From NCBI GenBank assembly GCA_001778055.1, contig MFFY01000010.1:1-15205 (forward strand): DNA of 15,205 nucleotides, read 5' to 3'. Below are positions 1 through 9,200 of this stretch, one piece after another; position 1 is the first letter of the stretch, and each line of letters starts with the position of its first letter. A program made the position numbers and the translations under genes. Source of the stretch: Candidatus Falkowbacteria bacterium RIFCSPLOWO2_12_FULL_45_13. GTDB lineage: Bacteria > Patescibacteriota > Patescibacteriia > Patescibacteriales > GWC2-42-12. Under the pieces are notes generated by a model. The model did no database searches, was not told the DNA's origin, and saw only the letters and a list, made by a program, of their open reading frames with translations.

Positions 1-36
1 GTTTTCATAGCTTTATTTTAGTGTTAATATACCTAT

Positions 37-45
37 ATTATATCA
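37..45 (-). promoter_or_regulatory. possible extended -10 element reading off the left edge
   Basis: On the minus strand this reads TGATATAAT, a perfect TATAAT preceded by the TGn extended -10 motif. No convincing -35 hexamer lies 16-18 bases upstream. It partly overlaps the arm of the hairpin at 44-67. If used, it would start a transcript at about position 30 for a gene outside the window. AT-rich DNA yields such matches by chance. Confidence 0.25.
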
Positions 46-67
46 CAAATCCGCAAGCGGATTTGTG
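44..67. repeat. perfect 11-bp inverted repeat (hairpin)
   Basis: The arm CACAAATCCGC at 44-54 is followed by AA and its exact reverse complement at 57-67. On neither strand is it followed by a run of T, so it is not a typical intrinsic terminator. It is GC-richer than its surroundings. It may be a small palindromic repeat unit or a transcript-stabilising hairpin. Confidence 0.65.
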
Positions 68-77
68 CAACAAAGCC

Positions 78-217
78 AATACAAATTACAAATATAATAC
101 GAATTTACGAATAATTTATTTTTACAAACTAAAAGTTTTTGATATTCAAATGAAATTATTAGAGAAAAATAATTCTATGAGAATTTGTAAATTCGTAATG
201 GATTTGTAATTCGTATT
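78..217. repeat. imperfect AT-rich inverted repeat
   Basis: The left arm, 78-117, contains AATACAAATTACAAAT followed by AATACGAATTTACGAAT. The reverse complement of 171-217 reads TAATACGAATTACAAATCC followed by ATTACGAATTTACAAATTC, so the arms pair over about 40 bases with mismatches. The spacer, 118-170, is AT-rich without clear structure. The element sits just downstream of the dgkA stop, and no gene is supported in positions 1-232. It belongs to the same style of AT-rich palindrome seen at 647-790. Confidence 0.55.
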
Positions 218-220
218 ACT

Positions 221-249
221 ATTATACTAAAATTATTTAAAATTGTCCA
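221..249 (-). promoter_or_regulatory. candidate sigma70-type promoter reading left, at the 3' end of dgkA
   Basis: On the minus strand TGGACA (244-249; 5 of 6 matches to TTGACA) is separated by exactly 17 bases from a perfect TATAAT (221-226). It overlaps the last codons of dgkA and would start transcription near 214, running off the left edge. This suggests that the next gene on the left has its own promoter and need not be cotranscribed with dgkA. The leader would contain the inverted repeat at 78-217 and the hairpin at 44-67. Confidence 0.5.
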
Positions 250-601
250 AAAAATACGGCCAAAATATTATCAGGCCGACCGCCAGAGCCGAGAGCGACG
301 ACAATAATACCGCGGCCGCCATGATATCCTTTATCTCCTTAACATAGCTGTTAATCCTGGGCTTTAAAACATCGGTAATTCTTTCCACCGCGCTGTTGGT
401 AATTTCCGCGACCAAAACCAGGCCAACCGCCAGAATAAGCAAGGTCCATTTTAGGCTACTAATTTCAAAATAAATACCCAAAACGAAAATTACCAAACTC
501 AAAACCGTCTGGATTCTTAAATTCTGCTCCTCGCGGAAAGTCTTAATCAGACCCTTAAAAGCATAACTGAAACTTTTTACTAACCTGTTAAATCGTATCA
601 T
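233..601 (-). CDS. dgkA: diacylglycerol/undecaprenol kinase family membrane protein (DgkA)
   Basis: This is a 122-residue integral membrane lipid kinase, the usual length for the DgkA family. It phosphorylates diacylglycerol or, in Gram-positive-type members, undecaprenol, recycling the lipid carrier for peptidoglycan and surface polysaccharides. The family core is visible: E25 in FREEQNLR near the first helix, then E66-I-T-N69-S-A-V-E73, and K91-D92 opening the last helix. These match E. coli E69, N72, E76, K94 and D95 with a constant offset of three. Predicted membrane helices are about 31-48, 50-69 and 93-117. It starts at ATG (599-601) and ends with TAA. No clear Shine-Dalgarno is seen; an AAGG lies about 12 bases upstream. 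It follows ybeY on the same strand after a 202-base repeat-filled gap. Substrate (undecaprenol or diacylglycerol) cannot be decided from sequence. Confidence 0.93.
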   Translation of the reverse strand: MIRFNRLVKSFSYAFKGLIKTFREEQNLRIQTVLSLVIFVLGIYFEISSLKWTLLILAVGLVLVAEITNSAVERITDVLKPRINSYVKEIKDIMAAAVLLSSLSALAVGLIIFWPYFLDNFK

Positions 602-646
602 AAAAAATGTAAACCTTAAAAAATCAAAGATAAAAATGACAATGCA

Positions 647-790
647 AAAATACTAAATTTCAAATCCTAAACTCTAAACAAATCACAAATTATAAATTCA
701 AATATCCCAAACAGATAAAATCGACGCTTTGTTTGTAATTTATAATTTGGAACATTAGAATTTGTTTAGTATTTAGAATTTAGTATTTCG
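647..790. repeat. long imperfect AT-rich inverted repeat between ybeY and dgkA
   Basis: The left arm (about 648-712) reads AATACTAAATTT...CTAAACAAATCACAAATTATAAATTC...CCAAAC. The reverse complement of the right arm (about 731-790) reads AATACTAAATTCTAAATACTAAACAAATTC...CCAAATTATAAATTACAAAC. The two pair over about 60 bases with scattered mismatches, around a spacer holding the only GC-rich bases (TCGACGC at 721-727). A transcript through here could form a long weak hairpin. It fills most of the 202-base gap 602-803; no gene is supported there. It may be a degenerate intergenic repeat family; there are no transposase or target-site signs. Confidence 0.65.
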
Positions 791-803
791 GATTTATTAA
801 ATT

Positions 804-1250
804 TTAGATTTTTAACTTTTTAATAAATTTCTCCCCCAATTTTATCATTTGCTTCCTGCCCCGCTCCGTTTTATCATCATAGCCGACAAGATGAAGCAAC
901 CCATGCACTAGTATAAAAATCATTTCCTGGCGGGCAGAATGATCGAATTGTCCGGCTTGCCTTTTGATCTGACTGTAATCTATCACCAGCTCGCCTAAAA
1001 AATTGTCCTCGCCCGCTTGCCCCGTTACATCAGACTCGGCATTATTTAATGGGGCGAAACTTAGAATATCCGTTGGCTCATCTTTTTGGCGATAAGCGCG
1101 ATTTAATTTCTTAATTTCGGCATCGCCGATGAAAGCGATGGAGATTTCTTTTTGCTCAACTTTATACGCGCGCGCAAATTTATTTACCAACCGTTTTACC
1201 AAATTCAAATTTATCTTATGATAAGTACGATTATTAATTTCTATCATCAT
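804..1250 (-). CDS. ybeY: endoribonuclease YbeY, with Asp in place of the third zinc-ligand His
   Basis: This 148-residue protein has the usual length of YbeY (UPF0054), a single-domain metal-dependent RNase for 16S rRNA 3'-end maturation and ribosome quality control. Family marks are the N-R-A-Y-R54 segment followed by DEPTDILSF (58-66), the LGELVIDY strand (85-92) and the metal site starting at H116. The site reads HGLLHLVGYDD, against the consensus HGxLHLxGYDH. H116 and H120 are present, but the third ligand is D126, encoded by GAT, one base from the expected CAT. Asp can bind zinc, so activity is plausible but altered. ATGs at 1248-1250 and 1245-1247 are both possible. Only 4 bases separate it from the upstream stop, so it is probably cotranscribed and perhaps translationally coupled to the TSP3 gene at 1255-2289. 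No strong Shine-Dalgarno is seen. The ybeY-dgkA order matches that in Firmicutes. Confidence 0.95.
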   Translation of the reverse strand: MMIEINNRTYHKINLNLVKRLVNKFARAYKVEQKEISIAFIGDAEIKKLNRAYRQKDEPTDILSFAPLNNAESDVTGQAGEDNFLGELVIDYSQIKRQAGQFDHSARQEMIFILVHGLLHLVGYDDKTERGRKQMIKLGEKFIKKLKI

Positions 1251-1254
1251 ACGT

Positions 1255-2289
1255 CTATTTTAGGGTAAAGGACCTAGCCATCATGTCAAAAATATCAATA
1301 TAATCCAAAATATTATTCTCGCCCGGGGTATAAGCCAGGGTAAAAATATAATTTTGCCCGGCGTCCATTAAATAAACAGTCAGCCCGTCCAAATTTTTTA
1401 TGCCCTGCCAGCTGGAGCCGCTCGAGCGATCAGAATCGTTTACGGCCGCAACCGTCAGCTGTTCTATGTACCATTGATCCAACGTTTGTTTAGCCGCGTT
1501 TGCCTGGGTAATAACCTGAAAAAATTGATTATCTTCGCTTTTAAACATGATGGAATCGTCGCCGCCGTTAACGGTGAGCTGCCAAACCCCGGGGTAGAGC
1601 AGGCTATAACCAAAGGTTTTATTTTCGTAGAAGGAAATACCGGGGTTGGCAATCAATTTAGTGGAGCTGGCTGACGGGTCGTATAGATTTATGAGTTCAG
1701 CGCCGTCAAGATAGCCGTCGCTGTCCGTATCCGGAGTCGAAGTGGCGGTGCCCAGTAAAATTTCTTCCGCGTCAGTCAAGCCATCGTAATCGCTGTCCAA
1801 GGAGGGTATCAGGCCGACGATTGGCGCGATTGGAACCGTTTCCGGGGTACTGGTGGCGGTGGAAGTCGCCAGAGAAATATCAGGCGGCAAAACCGACTCC
1901 GTGGTGGTGGCGGTTGAAATGTCCGTCGAAGTCGCTGAAACTTCCGGCGCTTGATTGTCCGCCGCGGCGGCCGGAACCGTCAATTCGGGCAAACCGGCCG
2001 TGACCGCCGGCTGCTCCTCTTTGACGGTCCCGGCTGGCTGCTTGAATAAATAAAAATAAGCCAAGACCGAAACCGCGATTAAAAATACCAAGCCGCCGCC
2101 CATAATTAAAAAACCGGCGGTTTTGGCGCCTTCCGCTTTGGCTGGCAGATGTCGGAAACGCTCGGGCATGGTATGAACGGCGACATTATCTATCTGGATC
2201 TTTTTCTCAACCACCGGTTCGGACGCCGAATTTTCAAATCCGGATAATTCCGTTGATTTTTTCTTAAAAAAATTTAAAGGATTAAACAT
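1255..2289 (-). CDS. single-pass membrane protein with TSP3 calcium-binding repeats and a PsbP-like C-terminal domain
   Basis: The protein has 344 residues. Residues 1-57 are a cytoplasmic tail with the segment VHTMPERFRHLP (38-49). A single transmembrane helix lies at about 58-82 (FLIMGGGLVFLIAVSVLAYF core). Residues 88-160 are a Ser/Thr/Pro/Ala-rich stalk with repeated TATSTPE-type words. Two thrombospondin type 3-like loops follow, D165-SDYDGLTD and D188-TDSDGYLDG, whose alternating acidic residues bind calcium in this family. Residues 218-344 form a globular domain beginning FYENKTFGYSLLYPGVW, resembling the PsbP-like 'F-x-Y-P-x-x-W' opening of bacterial lipoproteins and surface proteins (moderate confidence). 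Topology is probably N-in, C-out. It starts at ATG 2287-2289 and ends TAG. It lies 114 bases after the other TSP3 gene and 4 bases before ybeY. A sensor, adhesin or cell-wall-binding role is possible; no catalytic motif is seen. Confidence 0.88.
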   Translation of the reverse strand: MFNPLNFFKKKSTELSGFENSASEPVVEKKIQIDNVAVHTMPERFRHLPAKAEGAKTAGFLIMGGGLVFLIAVSVLAYFYLFKQPAGTVKEEQPAVTAGLPELTVPAAAADNQAPEVSATSTDISTATTTESVLPPDISLATSTATSTPETVPIAPIVGLIPSLDSDYDGLTDAEEILLGTATSTPDTDSDGYLDGAELINLYDPSASSTKLIANPGISFYENKTFGYSLLYPGVWQLTVNGGDDSIMFKSEDNQFFQVITQANAAKQTLDQWYIEQLTVAAVNDSDRSSGSSWQGIKNLDGLTVYLMDAGQNYIFTLAYTPGENNILDYIDIFDMMARSFTLK

Positions 2290-2301
2290 ATTAATGGTAA
2301 T

Positions 2302-2330
2302 ATTATAAAGTAAAAAAATAATTACGCGAA
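2302..2330 (-). promoter_or_regulatory. possible promoter immediately upstream of the PsbP-like TSP3 gene
   Basis: On the minus strand a perfect TATAAT (2302-2307) lies 12 bases before the ATG at 2289, with only a poor -35 (TTCGCG, 2325-2330) at 17-base spacing. The start point would fall a few bases before the ATG, giving an almost leaderless mRNA. It could let this gene and ybeY be transcribed independently of the surface genes upstream. Confidence 0.3.
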
Positions 2331-2370
2331 TAAACCAAGCGTGAAATGAAAAAACGCGCCTTTTATCCCA

Positions 2371-2398
2371 AATTTCTAATTTCTAATTTCTAATTTCT
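2371..2398. repeat. heptanucleotide tandem repeat, four perfect copies
   Basis: Four exact copies of AATTTCT occur in a row (2371-2377, 2378-2384, 2385-2391, 2392-2398), in the gap between the two TSP3 genes and six bases past the stop of the upstream one. Copy number could change by slippage. It lies downstream of one stop and about 80 bases upstream of the next start, so length variation would more likely affect mRNA than protein. Confidence 0.85.
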
Positions 2399-2403
2399 CT
2401 TTT

Positions 2404-3117
2404 TTATTTGATTTCCAGCAACTTCCCCGCTCCCCTGGGATTATAGCCGTTATTAACTTCATCGCCGTCTTTATAACCGTCGCCGTCAGTGTCGGCGTTT
2501 AACGAATTGGTTTTATAGACATTTACTTCTTCCCGATCGGTTAAGCCGTCGCCGTCGGTGTCCGGATTATTCGCATCGGTGCCCAGGTTGGCTTCTGTCT
2601 GGTCGGTCAAGCCGTCGTTATCGCTGTCCAACGGTATCGTGACGGCCGGCGGGATCGGCTCGACAAACGCATTATTAACAGACTGGTTATTGACTTCCGC
2701 GCCAGCCGGCGGCGCTTCGGGCTGAACCTGGACATTAACCGGTTGGATATTAGCCGGTTGTTCTTTGGTCGCGGTATTATTATCCGCCGAATAACCCTTA
2801 ACCGCCAGTTTCAAACCCAAATAACCTCCGGCCACGACCACTGCCAAGCCGCCAAACAACAAGCCGAAAACCATTTTTTTGTTGCTTCTCCAGCCGGTTT
2901 CCGGCGGTATAACCGTGCCGCGCGGCAGCGCCAGTCTGTCCGGCCTTGGTCTAAAAACTTCCGGCTTATCGGCCCTGTCCACTTCGCTGAAAATATCTTC
3001 AGGCTTAACCGCCGCGGCCGGGCTGTTTTCGCCTCGGGCGTTTAATTGAACCGGCGCCGGAGCCATCGGCTTGGCCGTACCAGACTTAACCTGACTATTG
3101 TTTAAATCATCAAACAT
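2404..3117 (-). CDS. single-pass membrane protein with three C-terminal TSP3 calcium-binding repeats
   Basis: From the ATG at 3115-3117 the protein has 237 residues. The frame extends upstream to a TTG at 3163-3165 (253 residues), but those extra residues come from AT-rich spacer sequence and the MFDDLNNSQ start is typical of such proteins, so the ATG is preferred. An N-terminal cytoplasmic tail of about 80 residues contains EDIFSEVDRADKPEVFRPRP. A membrane helix lies at about 81-105 after WRSNKK, implying N-in, C-out. A Pro/Gln/Asn-rich stalk follows. Three TSP3-type loops then occupy the C-terminal quarter: LDSDNDGLTD, DTDGDGLTD and DTDGDGYKDG, each with Asp at alternate positions for calcium. 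No enzymatic domain is seen. It starts 84 bases after the giant gene stops and precedes the related TSP3 gene. The role is probably at the envelope; a specific function is not recognisable. Confidence 0.86.
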   Translation of the reverse strand: MFDDLNNSQVKSGTAKPMAPAPVQLNARGENSPAAAVKPEDIFSEVDRADKPEVFRPRPDRLALPRGTVIPPETGWRSNKKMVFGLLFGGLAVVVAGGYLGLKLAVKGYSADNNTATKEQPANIQPVNVQVQPEAPPAGAEVNNQSVNNAFVEPIPPAVTIPLDSDNDGLTDQTEANLGTDANNPDTDGDGLTDREEVNVYKTNSLNADTDGDGYKDGDEVNNGYNPRGAGKLLEIK

Positions 3118-3201
3118 ATCTTTATTTTTTAAATTTATTATTTCCAATTCCCTTTGCCTTGCCAAATCTCAAATTTCTGAATTAACTGAATTCATAAATT
3201 T

Positions 3202-6200
3202 TTATTGGCAATCATCCATATATAGTGGCACGTTTATGCTACCGCATCTGAAGGAAGCCAAACCGTCAGCCATGCATTTATTTTCAGCAAACTCATACTC
3301 ATTTTCGTTAAGTTGATAGGGGTCGCTCCAGGGGTCAAACAGCAACCCGGGAAAGCCCAGCTTTTGGTAAGCGCCAGCCAAACTGTCATAACAAACCGCG
3401 CTACGGCCGCCGCCTTCAATCCAACAGGGGCAAGCGGAACAATTATTGCCGGTAACTTTAGCTAGGTAGCCGTGGGACTGATCTCGCTTGATGCCGATGG
3501 CCGACAAAATTTTTATCAAATCGGCGCGGCAACGCGTGTAATCAGTGACGAATGAGCGTGTACCGTCCGCCGCGGCCGTGATGATAAAAGCCTTTTCTTC
3601 GGATTTAGCGCTTTCATTACCGGAAGCGTCCAGCGCGCTAACCGCGAAATAATAGTTGGCCTCCGGGTTTAAGCCGCTAACCATAGCAGTGCAGACCGTG
3701 CTGGAACACTTGGTCTTACTGATATTCACTATTCCGCCCAAACTGCCGCTGACACTGCCATAATAAACTTTATAATTAACCGTGTCGCCATGATTGGCCC
3801 GCCAGCTTAAGATAATCGTGGATATGGCAGATGACCCAACCTCTAAATTTTTCGGCGCATCCGGCGCCTTCGTATCCAACACCTTAACTTCCTCAACTTC
3901 CTCTTCATTGGAATACTTGCTTTCCGCGCCTTTTTTAGTATATGAGGTGACGGCGAAATAATATGTTTTATTGTTGGTCAAGCCTTTTACTTCGGCGGTA
4001 ACGAAATTTTTAACGTCAATAGAATTGGTGTACTTGCCTTTGGCCGTGCCGTAATACAATTTATAGCCGCCGATCTCTTCCCCCTCGGGCGACGACACCG
4101 GCGACCAGTTCGCCGTTACTCCGCCGCCCTCTTCCAAAGAAGTAACTTTAAGGCTGTCGGACACGCTGGTTAACTTTTCCCTGAAAAAATAAATATCTTT
4201 GACAATGTCAATTTGACAAGTGTTACCGGCGGCGCCACAAGGGGTACCCACCACGGCCGCACTTGCTGCTGGACAACTGCCGCTCGGGTCAGTGCATTTT
4301 AAGTTCTGGCCTCGGACAACCGCTTGATTAAGAACGGCCGGTAAATCATCCGCCGTACCCGGTCCGCCGGCGTCGCGGCAATACGCCACCTTAAAATTGG
4401 TACTCGCGCAGTCGCCCGGCACCGTGCAGTTTTCGCTATCGCTCCAAGGCGCCCAGCTGCCATCGGCGGCATTAACCGCGGGCCAAGGATTATCGCAAAC
4501 CATTAAATAAGCCTTGGCCGTAGCCGCGTGGGTCTGAACGATCGGCGTTAGCGGCCCGAGCCGTATCGTAGCCGTGGCGATAATGTCCGCCTCGCCGTCG
4601 GTATAATTTGCGCTGGCCTGAACCACTCGCTTATGATTATCCAAATTCTTGGGAATATTATTGGGCAAACCATTAGCGGGCACAAAGCCAAAGGCGTTGG
4701 CGCCTGAACTCCAGACCCAGGTCCATTCATAAATACCGCTTACCGGCAAAATAACCGTGCCATCGGCCGCCAGCGCCTTGGCAATAAACATTTTATCGCT
4801 ATCGGCAAGTTTATCAAAGCTTTTATCAACGGCCGCCGGATCATCGTCGCCGCTATTATTTTTGTTGGTTTGAAAAAGATGCGAAGCCGGCTCAATTTCT
4901 GCTTTAACGAATTGGCAAATGCCGTTATTAGCGCGATTATCCGGCATGGTTTTAAACCACCAAATTTTCCCCTGGAAATTAAGGCCATTAAAAGTCTGAC
5001 TATCTGTCGGCCTCAGACTGATGCCGTCGGCGCTTAACACGCCTTCTTTGACCGCGTCAGACAGGTTGCTGTCTCCTTTAATGATAACATAATATTGACG
5101 GTTAGCCTCCAGGGCTTTTTGCGGCTTAAATTCTAAGACGCCTCTGTTGCCGGCCGAATTATAGCCGCTGACCGCGCCGTCGACCAGGCAAAAATTTCCC
5201 GCCAACGCCTCCGCGTCGCGAGTTAATAATCTATTTAAGAGCGGTAGCCTGGCTAAAAATGATTTCACTTTAAAAATAAAGGTCGGCCTGAGCGCGACGG
5301 TCAAATACTGGCTGCCGGCCGGGCATGAGTCCGCGCCATTATTACCCGTTAACATGGCCACGATTACGTTGCCGCTGAAACTATCTACTTGCATCGGCCG
5401 GTCAAAGGTTGCCTGAATTATAGCGTTGCGGCAAATGTTGTTACCAAAGGGCTTAGGATAATCATCCGGCCGGGGACTTGCCGGGCCGTCAATAACATTC
5501 GGCCTGGCCTGGCAACAGGTATCCTGGCCGCAGCCGCTGGCCTCCCCATTGCCGCCGCAGTCGCTATCTTTGGTACAGCCACAGCACAAGCCGCGGTTAG
5601 CGCCCGTGCAATTGCCCTTATCTTTAAAACAAGACAAATTAGGACTGATAGTTTTACATTGCGCGTCGCCAACGGCGCCTGGCTGGCAACAGCAAGTACC
5701 GCAGGCGTTAGGCGGCGTTAGCGCCGAGCCGTCTTGATTTAAACAGGAAAAATTGGCGCACAGGCTGGTATCGCAGACAGCCGTATCGTACGAGGTAACT
5801 TTAGCGCAAGATCCGCCAAATGCCGGCGGTAAGGCGCATTTCTCTTTGCAGTCGGCTATAGTTTTATAAGCTGGCAAGATTGACGAAGCCACCGGGCCGC
5901 CACAGGTGGCGCTGGCGCTTTTGGTCTGACATTCAAAATAAGCGCAATATTTATTCGTGTCGCCTGCCGCGCCAGACGAAACCGTGTCTGTGCCGCCGCG
6001 GCAAACATTCTTATTCATGGCGTCAACGCAGCAGGTGCCAATGCCTTGCTCGCTACAAACCGCCGCGTCGCCAGCTTGAGCGCAATCTTGACAGACACCG
6101 GCCGGATTAGCCGGATTGATTAAACAAAATTTACCGCTGGAACCAGAACAATTACAGGCCTTATTATTCTCTTCTTGAGTCTCGCCGGCGTTAGCGCAGC

Positions 6201-9200
6201 CGGAACATTTGCCAAAGCCGGTATTAGCTCCATTGGGACCGTCGGTCAAACTAGTATCCGAGCCGCAAGTGCCTTCGCAGGTCAGCGGAAAGCAGCAATC
6301 ATTTGCCGAATAGCCGATGCGGCAGCAGCACTCGCAAGTTGATGTATCAGGTTTTTTACATTGGCCGGCTTCGCATTCCGAGCCGCTCGGGCAGACTTCT
6401 TTATTCATCACGCAGTCTCCGCTTTGGCAGTTAAAGCCGCTGGGACAGGCCTGGGGGGTACATTCATCAGGATGGCCCGGGCCACGTGAGTTGCCGTTAG
6501 CGTCTAATTTTTCAATCGTGCACCAGCCATTGGTGTCCAAATAGGTCCCGCCCGGGCAGGAAACTCCGCCTGAATCAATCTGATAAATATTTTTTCTATC
6601 AACATTTTTACACTGCTGTTCGGCCAAAACAATATCATCAAACCTGATTACCTCGGTATTCTTCTGCCAGTAATTCAGTAAAAATATCAGCTTAACGTAC
6701 TTTGTGCCCATTCTAAACATATAAGAAGCGTTGCCAAACCCTTCGTCGGTAATACCGCCCTTATTATAAGCCAGATTCTCCCAACTAAACAGCGCCGGCG
6801 TATTGGCGGCCGCCGAGTACATATAGGACGAGCCTGCATAATGATTCATAATCTTGGTGACGCCTAATTGAATCTTGGCGGCCGTGTCGCTACGCAGAGT
6901 CCCTTTTAAATTCCCGGCCGCGGACAAAGGCTGGTTTAAATTCATCACCGTTTGGCCGTTAAGACCGAGGCCGTTATAAACGCCTTCGCTATTTTTAATC
7001 GAGTAATAACAATTATAAGTTTCTAAATTAGGATCTTTAGTCGGAGCACAGCCTGTTCCAATGGTTGTGGCCGGAAGCGAATACCAATAATAAATCTCGT
7101 CAGGCGCCTTTCTCTTCGTTTCCCCGTCATAATAGATACCAATGCTTCTTTGCCCGGCAATACTGCCTGCCCCGCTCCATTTGTCGTCGAAAGGCTTATC
7201 TACCTCAATTATTTTATTATTAGCATCATAATTGGTAATGGTCGCCGGATTGCCGGTTCTTAAAACATCCCAGGCGCTGATAAATTTTTTATCTTTATCA
7301 AAAGTGGCCAGACCAAAATACACTCTTGATCTAAGGTCCTTACAAGTTTCGGGCCTGGCTGGATTTTTGTAGGGAAGACAACCGGCGTCATCAAGACAGT
7401 ATTTGTAAGCAAAATTATTAGTAAGATTGCCGGGTGACTGTGGCCATAGAAGGATATCATCGATACCGTCATTACACGCCTTGCCGACACCGTCATCAAC
7501 TGATTTAAATCTGCCGAAAATATAATATTTTTTATTGACGTCAACCGGCACGAATTCATTAGAAGCAGCTTCCAGATAGCCGGCCCGCTGGTAGACTTTA
7601 TTGGCGCTATTGGCGCTTTCAGAGACCGCGTCTACATTAACTTTTTTATCGTCAATGCGACCAGAGAAGTCTGCATTGGCGTTCAGCCCTTGGGCGTCAA
7701 ACTTAAAAAATTTCGGGCTGGGGTCGTCGCAACTCGCCTCACCCGGATCTTTCTTTATTTTGCATTTATTCAGACTGCTGTCATATTCGCACCGGCCATT
7801 GCAAGCCGGATAAGCGTCGTTACAATACTTATTATCGCACCGGCCGACGCTGACTTTAGCGCCGGCAGCGGGTTTATAGGTCGAACAGCGGCCAAACGAA
7901 TTAGGACAGGTATAGCTTTGGGCGCATTGGTCGCCGTAGCCGGCGCATGATTCTAACGCCGTGGTTTCGGCTTCGCAGAGACAAGTGGTTTCGTCGCAGA
8001 CCGGCGTTGCCGTGCCGGCGCACGCCAAGTCGTTTGCCTGGCAGCTGGGCAAGGGGCTTGAATCGCATGGTTTAGCGCATGTACAGCTGGCCTGATCGCA
8101 AACCAAGCCGTTGGCGCATTGGGATTGAGTTATATTGCAAGACCCGGCCGTGCCGCCGGCATAACAGGCGTCGCCAATGCCTGACTCGCCGCATTGGCCG
8201 GCGCAGTCTGGCCCGGCGTAATCACCTTCTTTTTTCGCCCCTTGGCAGACGTTAGACGAAGCACCGGTACCGCAACTGGAATAAGCGCAATAATTAGTGT
8301 CGCCGGGTGAATAAATATCCGTGCCGCCGCGGCAAACATTCTTATTCATGGCGTCAACGCAGCAGGCGCCAAGGCCTATTCTAGTACAACTATCAGCGTC
8401 AGATAATTGCACGCAGTCAGAGCAAATACCTTGCCCATTTGCGCCGTTGGTGTCGCAATATTTGCCGCTAGCGCCCGAACAATTGCAAGCATCATTATGC
8501 TCTTTTTGAGTATTGCCTACCTTGGCGCAGCCGGTACAACTACCGAAACCTTTATTATCATCGCTGGTATCAGCGCCGCAGGTGCCGGCGCATTTTAAGG
8601 GAGCGCAACAGCCAGGATTTCCGTCTGCTTTATTTTGACTGATGTCGCAGCAACATTCGCAGGCCGGGCTATCTTGTTTTGTGCATTTATTCTCATGGGG
8701 AGCGACATTGGAACATTTTGAACCGGCCGGACAAACCTCCTGGTCAATGGCGCAAATTCCGTTTATTACAGCCTCGGCGGTTTCCTTTACACATTTAAAG
8801 CCGTCCGCGCAAACCAGACAATTTGAATCGTCTTTAACGCACCGGTTGCCGCCGATATTAGTCCAGCCCTCCGGACATGAAGTCTTAACCGTCATCATCC
8901 ATTTATTACTGCCGCCATAAGGCAAGCAGTCGGCGGTAGCCGTAAAGTCAGATAAGCCGAGTTTATAATTATAAATCCTGCCAGGCAGGCCGCAAATCTG
9001 ATTTGTTTTCACGCATTTATTCAAAGCCGCGTTATAGTTGCAGCTACCGTCCTGGCAAGATGCGGATATGCTTCTGCAGCTAAAATCGCAACTGCCAGTT
9101 TCCACCGTCTGATTTCCCGCGTAAGTCGAACATTGGCCCGGCGAGTTCGGACAGAAATATGAATTATTGCATTGGTCCAGGCCGTAGCCGGAGCAGGTGA

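Noticed and set aside
44..67. Intrinsic terminator for dgkA
   Set aside because: The hairpin is perfect but no T-run follows on the minus strand, and it lies about 165 bases past the stop.
21..209. Plus-strand 62-codon open frame at the left edge
   Set aside because: It lies in AT-rich palindromic DNA, has low-complexity Tyr/Asn/Ile-rich content and no ribosome site, and spans the inverted repeat at 78-217.
5389..5737. Plus-strand frames of 110 and 62 codons inside the giant gene
   Set aside because: They are shadows of the cysteine-rich, GC-rich coding strand, rich in Ala/Arg with no domain or start signal.
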